This document shows positions 1 to 9,114 of a stretch of DNA of 64,000 bases, piece after piece. Source of the stretch: Deinococcus taeanensis (GTDB taxonomy: Bacteria > Deinococcota > Deinococci > Deinococcales > Deinococcaceae); the NCBI RefSeq assembly GCF_020229735.1, contig NZ_CP083455.1, positions 206,001 through 270,000 on the forward strand, in the 5' to 3' direction. The translations under genes were made by a program, and so were the position numbers. The notes under the pieces are model-generated. The model did not search any database. It was given only the letters and a program-made list of their open reading frames with translations, and was not told where the DNA came from. The first letter of the stretch is position 1, and each line of letters starts with the position of its first letter.

Positions 1-238
1 ACAGCGGGCCTTCCTTGCGCAGATCGGCTGGGGCAAGGTTCACGGTGATGCGGGCCGCCGGGAACGGCAGTCCGGCGTTCCTCACGGCGGCCCGGACCCG
101 TTCGCGCGCTTCACTGACCGCCTGATCGGGCAGGCCCACGACGGTGAAGGCCGGCAGGCCCGGGGAGACGTCGACTTCCACCTCGACCGGAACGGCGTCC
201 ACGCCGATCAGCGCCACGCTGCGCGCCCGCGCCAGCAT
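1..238 (-). CDS. comM: YifB/ComM family Mg-chelatase-like AAA ATPase (N-terminal 79 residues only)
   Basis: The gene is cut by the left window edge; only the N-terminus, from ATG at 238, is visible. It opens [20 protein letters not shown], followed by a segment reading [20 protein letters not shown], then [20 protein letters not shown] and [10 protein letters not shown]. This is the conserved N-terminal Lon-substrate-like domain of YifB/ComM proteins. In naturally transformable bacteria ComM is a hexameric helicase-like ATPase that promotes branch migration during integration of transforming DNA. The AAA core lies outside the window, so the symbol rests on family resemblance alone. It is transcribed leftward and separated from tatA by 110 bp without a gene. 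Confidence 0.88.
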   Translation of the reverse strand, partial: MLARARSVALIGVDAVPVEVEVDVSPGLPAFTVVGLPDQAVSEARERVRAAVRNAGLPFPAARITVNLAPADLRKEGPL

Positions 239-348
239 CCTAGGTTCCCCTCGCAACAACGGTCATACGCCCGGCAGAGTAACAACGGCGCGCCCCCGGC
301 CGCGCCGCACTTGAGCGGGCGCCGGCCGGAGGCGCGGTGAGGGGCGGG

Positions 349-693
349 TCAGCTGGGGTCGGTGCGGGTGGGCGCCGGGGTGGCAGTCATGGCCGCGGCA
401 CTGACCGGCGCGGGCTCAGCATTCACCGGCGCAGGCTCGGCGGGAGGGGTGGCCGGCGTGACCGTACCGGGCGCCGCGGCCACGTGAATGGTCTGCACGG
501 GCGCCGGGCCAGGGGGAGTTGCCGGGTCACGCAGGGTGCCTTCGAATTCCTCTTTCAGGCCCTGCGTGCTCTTGCGGAACTCTCGCAGGCCCGCGCCGAG
601 GCTCTTGCCGAGCTCCGGCAGTTTGCGGGGGCCGAACACCACCAGGGCGACGAGCAGAATCACCAGCAGTTCAGGAACACCGATGTTGGGCAT
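349..693 (-). CDS. tatA: Twin-arginine translocase subunit TatA/TatE
   Basis: A 114-residue protein with the TatA plan: a short N-terminal membrane helix (MPNIGVPELLVILLVALVVF), the FGPRKLPELGKSLG hinge, an amphipathic helix (GLREFRKSTQGLKEEFEG) and a disordered Pro/Ala-rich tail of about 60 residues. TatA forms the pore-like element of the Sec-independent export pathway for folded proteins. The start is supported by a strong GAGGAGG site 7 nt before the ATG. No tatC is visible here. At least one candidate substrate is in the window: the phosphoesterase at 12843-13715 carries a TRR-type signal. Confidence 0.93.
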   Translation of the reverse strand: MPNIGVPELLVILLVALVVFGPRKLPELGKSLGAGLREFRKSTQGLKEEFEGTLRDPATPPGPAPVQTIHVAAAPGTVTPATPPAEPAPVNAEPAPVSAAAMTATPAPTRTDPS

Positions 694-792
694 GTTTCGT
701 ACCTCCTCAGGGGCGCGGCCGGAGCGCGGCGCACCGTCACGGCCCTCAGTGTAGGCCGGTCTGTTACAGCAAATGTCAGAGCAGACTGCAAA

Positions 793-2730
793 CTACCGGG
801 CGCTGCGGTAGGCGCGCAGCGTGCCGTTCATGAACGCCACGTACAGCGTGCCGTCCGCGGCGAGCGGCGTGGCCTGCACGCCCGTGGCCTCCCGCCGGGC
901 CCAGCGGACGGCGCCGCTGCGCACGTCCAGTGCGCACAGTTCGCCGTCCTCGGAGGCCAGGAACACCAGGCCGGCGCTGATGACCGGGCTGGCGGTCACG
1001 CGGCCCTGCATGCGGTGCGTCCACAGGTCCTCCCCGTCGGAGAGGCGCAGCGCGCGCACCACGCCCCCCCACCCGGCCAGGATCGCCGCGCCGCCTTCCG
1101 AGCCGGACAGGGTCAGGGCCGGGGAGGCCCACACCTCGTCTTCCAGGTCGTACGTCCACAGGGTGGGGTCGGGGTCCAGGGCCACGCGGCCGGCGCGCGC
1201 GTGGAGGCGCAGCGCGTGCACCTCGCCTTCCCAGGTGGCCACGACGAGGGTCGCCTCGCCGGGCGCCGTGGGAATCAGGGCGGGCGTGCCGTGGACCGTG
1301 CCGACCTCCACCTTCCACAGGCCGTGGCCGCTGCGGGCGTCCAGGGCGTGCAGCCAGCCGTTCTCGTCGCACACGAGCGCCGCGCCGGCCCAGATGAGCG
1401 GGCTGGCCGCGACCGGGCCGCCGGTGCGGTACGCCCACTTCAGTTCGCCGGTGCCGGCGTCGAGCGCGTACAGGTGCCCGTCGCGGCTGCTGGCAAGCAC
1501 CTGCGTATGCCACAGCGTGGGCGCGCCGGTGAGTTCCGCGCGGGCTTTGTGCTGCCACACCTGCGCGCCGCTCATCAGGTCCACGCGCCTGAGCGTGCCG
1601 TCCCACGCGCCGAACAGCACGTGCCCGCCGTGGAAGGTGGCGGGCGCCGTGACCTCGTCCCGCGCGGCGTAGGTGGCAAAGGGCCGCCCCGAGGTGTGCG
1701 TCAGGACCAGCTGTCCGCCGCGCGTGCCGACCGCCACGAGGTCCCCCTCACCCATCACTGCGGCCGGCCAGGTGACCTCACCGGGCAGCGGCACACTCCA
1801 CGCCTCGCGCAGGGAAGCCACCTGTGCGGGGCCGTCCGGGTGCTCGCCGCTGCGGGTCCGGCCGCCGCGGTACTGTCCGCGCGCGTGCGCCGTCCACACG
1901 TCCCGCCTCGCCAGGGCCCACAGGTGCGCCAGGGCGTCGCCGCTGTCCGGGCGTTCCTCGGGGTTCTTGGCAAGCAGCGAGAGCAGCACGCGCGCCACGG
2001 CGTCCGGCACGGCCGGGTTCAGTTCCCGCGGGTCGGTGGGGGGTTCGTACACGTGCTGGTACAGCACGCTCTGGTCACTGTCGCCCACGAACGGCGGGCT
2101 GCCGCAGGCCACGCGGTACAGCACCGCGCCCAGCGCGTACAGGTCGCTCAGGGGGCCCACTCCCACGCCGCGCGCCTGCTCGGGCGCCATGTAGGCCGGG
2201 GTGCCCAGCGTCACGCCGCTGCGCGTCAGGTGCCGGGTCTGTTCGGTCAGGGCGACCAGCCCGAAATCCATGATGCGCGGCATCAGCGCGTCGTCGAGCA
2301 GCACGTTGCCGGGCGTCAGGTCGCGGTGCGTAATGCCGCGCACATGAATGAAATGCAGGGCGCGCGCCGCCGCGGCCGCCGCCGTCAGGAAGCGCGCCAG
2401 AGGCAGCGGGGCGTCCTCCAGCGGCCCGAGCGCCGTTACCGGCCCGCCCGTCATGAGCGGCATGGTAAAGAACGGGCGTCCGCTCTGGGCTTCGGTGCCG
2501 AGGTCCAGCACCGGAATGACGCCCGGGTGCGTGAGGCGCGCCAGGATCCGCACCTCCCGCAGGAACCGCTCGCGGTCGGAGTCCGGCACGTGCGCGTGCT
2601 GCACCTTCAGGGCCACCTCGCGGCCCAGCAGCGTGTCGCGCGCGCGGAACACGCGGGCGCTGCCGCCCTCCCCCAGCAGGGCCAGCAGGTCGTAGCGTCC
2701 CGCCAGTTGCGAGCCTGAATCCAGCGGCAT
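793..2730 (-). CDS. Serine/threonine protein kinase with C-terminal PQQ-type beta-propeller
   Basis: A 645-residue protein. Residues 10-275 are a Hanks-type kinase: glycine loop [13 protein letters not shown]-binding lysine in VALKVQ (K42), catalytic loop HRDLTPGN (D137), metal-binding DFG (D155) and MAPEQ. All catalytic residues are present. After a basic linker, residues about 305-645 are repeats of the PQQ/WD-like propeller type, with recurring blocks such as [25 protein letters not shown] and [15 protein letters not shown] see no membrane helix, so the propeller would be cytoplasmic. Kinase-propeller fusions occur in Deinococcus (the DR2518/RqkA type), but which propeller family this matches cannot be settled by eye. 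The ATG at 2730 is chosen because the kinase fold begins directly after it and a TACACT box lies 8 nt upstream. Confidence 0.9.
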   Translation of the reverse strand: MPLDSGSQLAGRYDLLALLGEGGSARVFRARDTLLGREVALKVQHAHVPDSDRERFLREVRILARLTHPGVIPVLDLGTEAQSGRPFFTMPLMTGGPVTALGPLEDAPLPLARFLTAAAAAARALHFIHVRGITHRDLTPGNVLLDDALMPRIMDFGLVALTEQTRHLTRSGVTLGTPAYMAPEQARGVGVGPLSDLYALGAVLYRVACGSPPFVGDSDQSVLYQHVYEPPTDPRELNPAVPDAVARVLLSLLAKNPEERPDSGDALAHLWALARRDVWTAHARGQYRGGRTRSGEHPDGPAQVASLREAWSVPLPGEVTWPAAVMGEGDLVAVGTRGGQLVLTHTSGRPFATYAARDEVTAPATFHGGHVLFGAWDGTLRRVDLMSGAQVWQHKARAELTGAPTLWHTQVLASSRDGHLYALDAGTGELKWAYRTGGPVAASPLIWAGAALVCDENGWLHALDARSGHGLWKVEVGTVHGTPALIPTAPGEATLVVATWEGEVHALRLHARAGRVALDPDPTLWTYDLEDEVWASPALTLSGSEGGAAILAGWGGVVRALRLSDGEDLWTHRMQGRVTASPVISAGLVFLASEDGELCALDVRSGAVRWARREATGVQATPLAADGTLYVAFMNGTLRAYRSAR

Positions 2731-2738
2731 ACCCGGCG

Positions 2739-2744
2739 AGTGTA
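2739..2744 (-). promoter_or_regulatory. -10 box for the kinase gene (leaderless)
   Basis: TACACT on the minus strand, 8 nt before the kinase ATG at 2730. It fits the TANNNT pattern repeated before many genes here and predicts a transcript beginning at or next to the start codon. No good -35 is visible. Confidence 0.45.
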
Positions 2745-2756
2745 GCGTCCGCGCGC

Positions 2757-4466
2757 CTAGGGCGCCGCGGGGTAGACGCGGTTGCGGCCCGCATTTTTTG
2801 CGCGGTACAGGTGGTCGTCGGCGATTTTCAGGGCCAGGGGCAGCCGGTCCGGGTGTTCCACCGCGTAGCCCACACTGGCGGTCAGGCGCATGTCCGGCAG
2901 CACCGCCGACCAGTCGTGCGCGCCGATGGCGTGCCGGCACGCCTCGGCGAGACTGTGGGCCCGTCCGCGCGCGCGGATGGGCGTGACCAGCACGAATTCC
3001 TCTCCGCCGTAACGGCCCAGCAGGTCCCCGGGGCGCACCTGCGCCGCGAGCAGTCCGCCCACCACGCGCAGCACCTGGTCACCCACGGCGTGCGAGTGCC
3101 GGTCGTTCACGCTCTTGAAGTGATCGACGTCCACGAACACCACGGCGAGCAGCGCCCAGGCCGGGTGCGGGGTACCGTCGGGCGGGAACTGCAGGGCCTG
3201 CAGGCCTTCTTCCAGACCGCGGCGGTTCAGCAGGCCGGTCAGGGCATCCTGACGGGCCTGAACCTCCGCGTGGCGCAGCCGGTCCTGCCAGGAACTCGCG
3301 TCGGCCCGCGCCTGGCGCAGTTCGCGGTCGAGGGTCAGGTGGTGTGCGGCGGCGGTGTTCACGCGCTCCAGCGTGAGCTGCGCGTCGCGCAGCGCCTCGC
3401 GGGTCACGTCCAGCGCCTCGCGCAGCCGGCCCTGACGTTCGTACAGCGCCCCCATGGCGGTCAGGAGCCGCTGCGTGTCCAGGTGCCGCTGCTGGCGCCG
3501 GGCGATCTCCAGGGCCGCGTGGTACTGCGCCAGGGCCGCGTCGTCCTCCCCGCGGGCCTGCAGCAGTTCCGCGAGGCACAGCTGCGGCTCGATGTACAGC
3601 TGCTGGCGCATCAGGGTGTTCAGCTGCGTCGCCCGGCGCGCCGCGCGTTCCGCGCCGCGCAGGTCGCCGTCGAGCAGCAGCAGGGTGGATTCGTGCGCGG
3701 CGCACAGCAGTTCGTTGGTGAGGCTGGGGGTCAGCTGCAGCGCGGCCCGCGCGGCGCGCAGCACCATCAGTCCCTGCTGCACCGCCTGCTGCCGCGCGTC
3801 GTGGCGGCCCAGGTCACGGGCCTCGCGGGCCAGGACGACATAGGCGTGCGCGCGGTTCTCGTGCAGGGAGGTGTTCAGCTCGCCGCGCGTGGCTTCGCAG
3901 GGCACGGCGTGAATGTGCTCCTCCAGAACGTTCAGGTGGTGCAGGGCGTCTTTGGCCTCGCCAGCGCTGCACGCCAGCCACGCCAGGTTCACCAGGGCGT
4001 TGCCGTAGTCGTGGGGGTTGCCGCTGTGCCGCGCGAGATCCAGGGCGTCCTGCAGGTCCTGACGGGCGCCGGTGAGGTCCCCGGTGATGATGCGTGTCAC
4101 GGCGCGGACGTTCAGCACGGCGGACAGCAGGTCAGTCAGGCGGCGCTCGTCGATCAGTGCCTGCGCGCGCGACACGGCGTCCAGCGCCCGGTCCTGCTGG
4201 CCCAGGCTGGCCGACACGAACGACAGGCCGATCAGGGCCTGCACCGCCGCGGCCGGCGAGTCGGCGCGCAGCGCCTCACTCAGCGCCGCTTCGCCCATGG
4301 CCTGCGCGCCGCTCAGGGACGTTTCACGCATGTGCCGCGCCACGGCCACCAGCGCCAGTGCGCGCGCCTCCCCGCCGGGCGCGGCCCGCAGGCGCGCCAG
4401 CAGATCAGGGGGCGTGTCCGCGGGCAGCGGCACGTCCAGGGGGTCCCTGGCCGGGGAGAAAGGCAT
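2757..4466 (-). CDS. TPR-repeat diguanylate cyclase (GGDEF)
   Basis: A 569-residue soluble protein. Residues about 20-380 are alpha-helical tetratricopeptide-like repeats (for example [20 protein letters not shown] and [19 protein letters not shown]), followed by a coiled-coil linker. Residues about 395-565 are a GGDEF domain with [26 protein letters not shown] and [10 protein letters not shown], so the active-site GGEEF is intact. RPGD sits exactly five residues before GGEEF, which is the inhibitory I-site position, so product-inhibited synthesis of cyclic di-GMP is expected. The start at 4466 has a well-placed AAGGAG. TPR-GGDEF proteins without a signal peptide presumably sense a cytoplasmic protein partner. 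The kinase gene follows on the same strand 26 bp downstream. Confidence 0.92.
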   Translation of the reverse strand: MPFSPARDPLDVPLPADTPPDLLARLRAAPGGEARALALVAVARHMRETSLSGAQAMGEAALSEALRADSPAAAVQALIGLSFVSASLGQQDRALDAVSRAQALIDERRLTDLLSAVLNVRAVTRIITGDLTGARQDLQDALDLARHSGNPHDYGNALVNLAWLACSAGEAKDALHHLNVLEEHIHAVPCEATRGELNTSLHENRAHAYVVLAREARDLGRHDARQQAVQQGLMVLRAARAALQLTPSLTNELLCAAHESTLLLLDGDLRGAERAARRATQLNTLMRQQLYIEPQLCLAELLQARGEDDAALAQYHAALEIARRQQRHLDTQRLLTAMGALYERQGRLREALDVTREALRDAQLTLERVNTAAAHHLTLDRELRQARADASSWQDRLRHAEVQARQDALTGLLNRRGLEEGLQALQFPPDGTPHPAWALLAVVFVDVDHFKSVNDRHSHAVGDQVLRVVGGLLAAQVRPGDLLGRYGGEEFVLVTPIRARGRAHSLAEACRHAIGAHDWSAVLPDMRLTASVGYAVEHPDRLPLALKIADDHLYRAKNAGRNRVYPAAP

Positions 4467-4586
4467 CTGCTCCTTATTCTTCACGAATTCTGCCCGGCAG
4501 TGCAGCCGGAACGTCACACATGCTCGGGGGGAACTGGGGGGGCGCCGCCCGCCGAAAGGCTGACGTGCCGCGACCCCCCGGGCGCC

Positions 4587-4592
4587 TATGCT
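4587..4592 (+). promoter_or_regulatory. -10 box for the ABC exporter operon (leaderless)
   Basis: TATGCT ends 6 nt before the GTG start at 4599 and no Shine-Dalgarno sequence is present, so the operon's first gene probably has a leaderless mRNA. Confidence 0.5.
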
Positions 4593-4598
4593 GACCGG

Positions 4599-5558
4599 GT
4601 GAATGCCATCGAGACGCGCGAACTGCGCAAGGCGTACCGGGGCCGGGCGGTCGTGGACGGCCTGACCCTGACCGTCCCCGCCGGTGAGGTGTTCGGGTTC
4701 CTGGGGCCCAACGGCGCGGGTAAGAGCACCACCGTGAAAATGCTGCTGGGCCTGGTGCATCCTACGGCCGGTGAACTGCGGGTGCTGGGCGGCCGGCCGC
4801 ACGACCCGGGTGTCCGTGCCCGGCTGGGATTCCTGCCCGAGCAGTTCCGCTTTCAGACCTGGATGACCGCGCATGAATTCCTGCGCTTTCACGGGCGGCT
4901 GTCGGGCCTGAAGGCCGCGGAGCTGCGCACGCGCGTGCCGCAGGTGCTGGAGGAGGTCGGCCTGGGCGGGCGCGGAAACGAGGCGCTGGGCGGCTACAGC
5001 AAGGGCATGCTGCAGCGTGCCGGTCTGGCCGGCGCCATTCTGGCCCGGCCGCAGCTGGTGTTCCTGGATGAACCCACCAGCGCGCTCGACCCGATCGGTC
5101 GGGTGGAGGTGCGGGAAATTATTGAGCGGCTGCGGGCACAGGGCGCGGCGGTGTTCCTGAATTCCCACCTGCTGTCCGAGGTGGAGCAGGTGTGTGACCG
5201 CGTGGCGTTCGTGAAGCAGGGCCGGGTGCTGATGCAGGGCAGCATGCGTGAACTGATGGGCGGCGTGCTTCCGCTCGACGTGCGCGTCAGTCACCTCACG
5301 CCGGACCTGCTCGCGGCCCTGGCCACCATCGGTGAGGTGAGGCACACGGACACGAACACCCCCGGGCGCGCCGACGTGGAACTGTGGTTGCAGCGTGAGG
5401 ACGCCGTGCCGGCCGTGGCGGACGCCGTGCACGCCGCCGGCGCGCGCCTGTACGCCCTGACCCCGCGCCGCCCGGACCTGGAGACCATGTTCCTGGACCT
5501 GATTGAGGACACGCCCGAAAGCCGCGCGGCCCGCCCCACGGAGGCCCGCCGTGCGTAA
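4599..5558 (+). CDS. ABC transporter ATP-binding protein (ABC-2 exporter type)
   Basis: A 319-residue ATPase of the CcmA/NatA-like class. Walker A is GPNGAGKST, the signature is GGYSKGMLQR, Walker B is LVFLDEPTSALD, and the H-loop lies in FLNSHLLSEVEQ. A C-terminal extension of about 90 residues is typical of ATPases that drive ABC-2 exporters. The substrate cannot be read from the sequence. The GTG at 4599 is the only start in frame that keeps the N-terminal ETRELRKAYRGRAVVDGL strand. The gene overlaps the permease start by 8 nt, so the two are translationally coupled. Confidence 0.93.
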   Translation: MNAIETRELRKAYRGRAVVDGLTLTVPAGEVFGFLGPNGAGKSTTVKMLLGLVHPTAGELRVLGGRPHDPGVRARLGFLPEQFRFQTWMTAHEFLRFHGRLSGLKAAELRTRVPQVLEEVGLGGRGNEALGGYSKGMLQRAGLAGAILARPQLVFLDEPTSALDPIGRVEVREIIERLRAQGAAVFLNSHLLSEVEQVCDRVAFVKQGRVLMQGSMRELMGGVLPLDVRVSHLTPDLLAALATIGEVRHTDTNTPGRADVELWLQREDAVPAVADAVHAAGARLYALTPRRPDLETMFLDLIEDTPESRAARPTEARRA

Positions 5559-6423
5559 CGCCCTGCTGATCGCCGACCTCTCCCTGCGGGAAGCCACCCG
5601 CAAGCGCCTCGTGACGGTGCTGCTGCTGCTCACCGCGGCCTTCCTGGGCTTTTTTCTGTACGGGGTGTACCGCCTGGACCTTCAGCTGGACCAGCGCGCC
5701 CGGGAAGCCGGTCTGGACGGCCGCAGCGCCAGCGGGGCGTCCAACCTGCCGGTGATGTACTCGGCGATGTTCGGCATGTACCTCGTGTACTTCCTGGGCT
5801 CCCTCATGGCGGTGCTCTCCACTGTCGGTGCAGTCAGCGGCGACATCGAGAACGGCGTGATGCAGAGCGTCATTGCGCGGCCCATCACGCGCGCGCAGCT
5901 TGTCCTGGGCCGCTGGCTGGGTTTCACGGCCGTGAACGTCGCGTACGTCGCCCTGCTGAGCGCCGGTCTGCTGGGCGGCGTGTACGCCCTGACCGGGTAC
6001 CTGCCGCCCGCCGCGCTGCCCGCCACAGGGCTGCTGCTGCTGGCGGTCACGCTGCTCACGGCCCTGACCGTGCTGGGCAGCACCCTGTTCACCACGCTCG
6101 CCAACGGCATCGGGGTGTTCGTGCTGTACGGCGTGGGCTTCACCGGCGGCATCCTCAGCGCCATCGGCACCTTCGCCGATACGCCCACCCTCACCACGCT
6201 GGGCCGCACGGCCAACACCCTGATGCCCACCAACGCCCTGTGGCTTGGCGCCAGTTACCACCTGCAGCCCGAGATTCTGCGGCAGGTGGGCGAGATCAGC
6301 CGCGGCGCCAACCCGTTTTTCAGCACGGCGCCAATCGACCCGCTGCTTGTCGGCTGGGCCGCGGCGCTGAGTGCGCTGGCCGTGGCGGGCGCCATGTGGC
6401 GCTTCAGCCGCCGCGACCTGTAG
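5551..6423 (+). CDS. ABC-2 type permease subunit
   Basis: A 290-residue membrane protein with about six helices: an N-terminal anchor (LVTVLLLLTAAFLGFFLYGV), then hydrophobic stretches around residues 75-100, 130-155, 160-185, 190-210 and 265-285. The segment GDIENGVMQSVIARPITRAQ is the conserved cytoplasmic motif of NosY/ABC-2 permeases. It starts with GTG inside the end of the ATPase gene, and the two form a complete exporter. Its last 20 bp overlap the end of the convergent VWA gene, so both stops lie inside the neighbour's coding sequence. Confidence 0.9.
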   Translation: MRNALLIADLSLREATRKRLVTVLLLLTAAFLGFFLYGVYRLDLQLDQRAREAGLDGRSASGASNLPVMYSAMFGMYLVYFLGSLMAVLSTVGAVSGDIENGVMQSVIARPITRAQLVLGRWLGFTAVNVAYVALLSAGLLGGVYALTGYLPPAALPATGLLLLAVTLLTALTVLGSTLFTTLANGIGVFVLYGVGFTGGILSAIGTFADTPTLTTLGRTANTLMPTNALWLGASYHLQPEILRQVGEISRGANPFFSTAPIDPLLVGWAAALSALAVAGAMWRFSRRDL

Positions 6424-7675
6424 GGCCCGCACGGCGCGCCGCACGCAGCCGCCGGCCCAGGCGGTGCAGGTCGTCCGCGCCGCCTGCCGGCAGCAGCGCG
6501 TCCAGGAACGGCAGGGCCGCGGCGATGGCCCGCTGCACCGGGCGGTACCCAGGCGTGGCGGCCAGCGGCGAGAGCCACACCACGCCCGCAGCGCGCCGCC
6601 GCAGGTCCCGCAGGGCGCGCGCCACAAGCGCCGGATCTCCGGTATCCAGCCCGTCACTGAGAATCAGAATGACGGTGTGCCGGTCCACGCGGCCCCGCTC
6701 GTCTCGTGCGAGGCGCAGCAGGTTCTCGCCGATGCGCGTGCCGCCCCCCCACGCTACCCCCAGGTCCGGCAGGTCCAGCGGCTGCCCCGGTGCGGCGCGG
6801 CGCAGCAGCGGCGTCAGGCGCAACAGGCCGGTGCTGAAGGCGAAGACCTCCACCCGACGGGACCGCAGGTGCAGCGCCTGCGCGAAGCGCAGCAGCAGCG
6901 TCGCGTCCCGGCCCATGGACCGGCTGCCGTCCAGCACGAGCAGGAAGCGCGGCGCGCGGCGCGGCCGGCCCAGCCAGCGCAGCGTCACGGCGTCCCCGGC
7001 GGTGCGGGCCGCGGCGTGCAGCGTGCGCCGCGCGTCCAGCTTCGAGCCGCGCGGCATCGGCCGCAGCCGCCGCGCTCGGCCCAGCTCCAGCGCCCGGATC
7101 AGGTCGGACGCCGCGCGCAGCAGCTGCGCCAGGTCCCCCTCGCCCGCGTGCACAGCCGCGCCCGGCGCGGCGTTCGGGCTGAGCTGCGTGCGGATCACCG
7201 GGGCGTCTGCATCGTGGTCGTTGCTGTCCGGGTCGCCGGTCTCCTGGCCCTGCGGTGGGCCGCCCGGTTCGCCCGGCTGTTCTCCGGGCGTCGCCTGCGG
7301 GGCGGGCGCGCCCGGCTCGGGCGGCCCGGCCGCCTCCCCCGGCTCACCGGCCTCGCCGCCCGGCCCGGGGGCAGCAGGCGCCGGGGTTTCGGGCAGCAGG
7401 GGCGGCAGCCGCGGCGCGCTGTGCCCGTCGGTGCGGAAAAATGCGTTGAATTCCAGGTCGAACACCCGGACCTGCTCGGGACTGGCGGCCAGCACCGAGC
7501 GCAGCGCGGCGCGCACCTCACGCCGGGACAGGACATCCACCATGCCCAGCGCCTCCAGCGCGGTCTGCACCTCGCCCGGCCCGATCAGGAACACGTGCCG
7601 GTCTCGCAGGCGCGCGGCGAAGGCCGTGACCTGTGCGCTCAGCGCCGCCGGAGCGGCGGGCCCCAGCTCAGCCAC
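6404..7675 (-). CDS. VWA domain protein, CoxE/MadC-like partner of MoxR
   Basis: A 423-residue protein. The N-terminal third is helical (VFLIGPGEVQTALEALGMVD), a Pro/Gly/Glu-rich disordered linker spans about residues 95-165, and residues 220-400 form a von Willebrand A domain with the metal-ion-dependent adhesion motif DGSRSMG (DxSxS), the later Thr in GGGTRIGE and SDGLDTGD. MoxR ATPases paired with such VWA proteins form chaperone-like machines that insert metals or cofactors or remodel enzymes. The GTG at 7675 is the first start after the MoxR stop and overlaps it by 8 nt, indicating coupled translation. Confidence 0.87.
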   Translation of the reverse strand: MAELGPAAPAALSAQVTAFAARLRDRHVFLIGPGEVQTALEALGMVDVLSRREVRAALRSVLAASPEQVRVFDLEFNAFFRTDGHSAPRLPPLLPETPAPAAPGPGGEAGEPGEAAGPPEPGAPAPQATPGEQPGEPGGPPQGQETGDPDSNDHDADAPVIRTQLSPNAAPGAAVHAGEGDLAQLLRAASDLIRALELGRARRLRPMPRGSKLDARRTLHAAARTAGDAVTLRWLGRPRRAPRFLLVLDGSRSMGRDATLLLRFAQALHLRSRRVEVFAFSTGLLRLTPLLRRAAPGQPLDLPDLGVAWGGGTRIGENLLRLARDERGRVDRHTVILILSDGLDTGDPALVARALRDLRRRAAGVVWLSPLAATPGYRPVQRAIAAALPFLDALLPAGGADDLHRLGRRLRAARRAGPTGRGG

Positions 7676-8543
7676 GGGACTGCGCCTGCGCCGCCACCGC
7701 CTGCAGGGTCGGGGCGGCCAGCAGCTGATCCTCACGGAGTTTCAGCACCGCGCCCAGGGTGGCCTGCAGGGCCGCGGCGTCCAGATGATCGGCGTGCAGG
7801 GTCATCAGGGCCGCCGCCCAGTCGAGCGTCTCGGCCACGCCAGGGGTCTTGCCCAGCGGCAGGGCGCGCAGGGCGTGCACGGCGTCCGTCACCTGCCGCG
7901 CCAGCGTCTCGTTGATGCCCGGCAGGCGCGAGTGCACGATCTGCAGTTCCTGCGCGCGGGTGGGGTATTCCGTCCAGTGGTACAGGCAGCGGCGGCGCAG
8001 CGCGTCACTCAGCTCCCGCGACCGGTTGCTGGTGAGGATCACGTGCGGGCGGCTCACGGCGCTCAGCGTGCCGAGTTCCGGCACGGTGATCTGCCATTCG
8101 GCCAGCAGTTCCAGCAGGAACGCCTCGAACGCGTCATCGGCCCGGTCGATCTCGTCGATCAGCAGCACGGCCGACTGGGGTTCCTGAATCGCCTGCAGCA
8201 GGGGCCGCGGCATCAGGAACTGCTCGCCGTACAGGTCCTCGTCGCTCAGGCCTTCACCGCGCAGCTCGGCGGCGCGCAGGTGCAGCAACTGCCGCGCGTA
8301 GTTCCACTCGTACAGCGCCGCCTGCGCGTCCAGTCCCTCGTAGCATTGCAGGCGGATCAGCCGGGTGCCCAGCGCGGCCGCCAGCGTCTTGGCCGCTTCG
8401 GTCTTGCCGACGCCGGCCGGTCCCTCCAGCAGCAGGGGCCGGCCCAGACCCACCACCAGCCGCAGTGAGGTGGCCAGGGCGTCCCCGGCCACGTACCCGC
8501 GGGCCTGGAAGGCGAGTTGCAGTTCATTCACGGACGGAATCAT
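7668..8543 (-). CDS. MoxR-family AAA+ ATPase
   Basis: A 291-residue AAA+ protein with Walker A GPAGVGKT, Walker B VLLIDEIDRAD, sensor 1 in HVILTSNRSRELSDALRRRC, and the long pre-Walker helix LATSLRLVVGLGRPLLLEG typical of MoxR. The start at 8543 is set by AGGAGAGGAG just upstream. Length and lack of other domains match the family. It makes an operon with the VWA protein. In CO dehydrogenase and xanthine dehydrogenase loci the equivalent pair is CoxD-CoxE. A CoxG-like and a MocA-like gene lie 1.3-2.9 kb away, which makes a molybdoenzyme-maturation role attractive, although no such enzyme is encoded in the window. Confidence 0.92.
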   Translation of the reverse strand: MIPSVNELQLAFQARGYVAGDALATSLRLVVGLGRPLLLEGPAGVGKTEAAKTLAAALGTRLIRLQCYEGLDAQAALYEWNYARQLLHLRAAELRGEGLSDEDLYGEQFLMPRPLLQAIQEPQSAVLLIDEIDRADDAFEAFLLELLAEWQITVPELGTLSAVSRPHVILTSNRSRELSDALRRRCLYHWTEYPTRAQELQIVHSRLPGINETLARQVTDAVHALRALPLGKTPGVAETLDWAAALMTLHADHLDAAALQATLGAVLKLREDQLLAAPTLQAVAAQAQSRG

Positions 8544-8682
8544 GGGTCTCCTCTCCTGCGTCTGACAGTGGTGCGGGCAGGGCCGGACGGGCGCCTGTGC
8601 GCGGTGAAACGGAAGGTGGCTGGCCAATCCTTCATCTGATCGGGGCGCCCGCCGGGTGATAGCGGCGTGAGAGGGTGCGGCG

Positions 8683-8688
8683 TACGGT
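8683..8688 (+). promoter_or_regulatory. -10 box for the 104-residue membrane protein gene
   Basis: TACGGT ends 6 nt before the ATG at 8695, giving a leaderless configuration. It lies in the 151-bp divergent region with moxR. Confidence 0.45.
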
Positions 8689-8694
8689 AAAGCC

Positions 8695-9009
8695 ATGGAA
8701 GTTCCGCTGCTGCTGTGCGCATTGATCGCCCTCACCTCGGGCCTGCACTTCGGGCACCGGTTCACGGAAACCCGCCGCGCCGGCCGGATGCCGCTGCTCC
8801 CGGTTGCCGCGCACGGTGTGGTGTCCGGCGCACTGATTATCCTGGCCATGCTGCTTGACGCCAGCTCCGTCCGGGTCGTGTGGGTGGCCGTGACCGTGAC
8901 CAGCGTGACTGGCCTGGCCATCGGCGCGCTGTGGGCCGCCCGTCACCCCGAGCCGGTTCCCACGGACGGCCCACTGCCCGCCCCGGACCCGGCCCGCAGC
9001 GCCACCTGA
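8695..9009 (+). CDS. Small membrane protein of unknown function
   Basis: I do not recognise this 104-residue protein. It has three probable transmembrane helices: residues 3-19 (VPLLLCALIALTSGLHFG), 33-52 (LLPVAAHGVVSGALIILAML) and 58-80 (VRVVWVAVTVTSVTGLAIGA). A Pro-rich hydrophilic tail follows. The GHRFTETRR loop is probably cytoplasmic. It diverges from moxR and is followed 105 bp later by another unknown gene on the same strand. Composition matches the neighbours, so it looks native. Confidence 0.7.
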   Translation: MEVPLLLCALIALTSGLHFGHRFTETRRAGRMPLLPVAAHGVVSGALIILAMLLDASSVRVVWVAVTVTSVTGLAIGALWAARHPEPVPTDGPLPAPDPARSAT

Positions 9010-9114
9010 ACCGCCGGCGCTCTGCCCCTCAACATTTGGTGGACGCATCCGCGGCCCGGGACGCCCTAAGCTGGGCTGACCGGGCCGTCCCGACGCCCGG
9101 GTCCTGGAGTCCCC

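Noticed and set aside
337..2718. Long plus-strand open frame opposite the kinase gene
   Set aside because: It is a GC-codon shadow: Arg/His/Gln/Ala-rich, no domain, fully antisense to a gene with intact kinase motifs. Similar antisense frames at 2811-4598, 6240-8468, 23307-25604 and 30000-32800 are rejected for the same reason.
7668..8543. MoxR plus VWA pair as a phage-defence module
   Set aside because: Such pairs occur in some defence islands, but no effector, nuclease or toxin accompanies them and the nearby CoxG- and MocA-like genes point to enzyme maturation.
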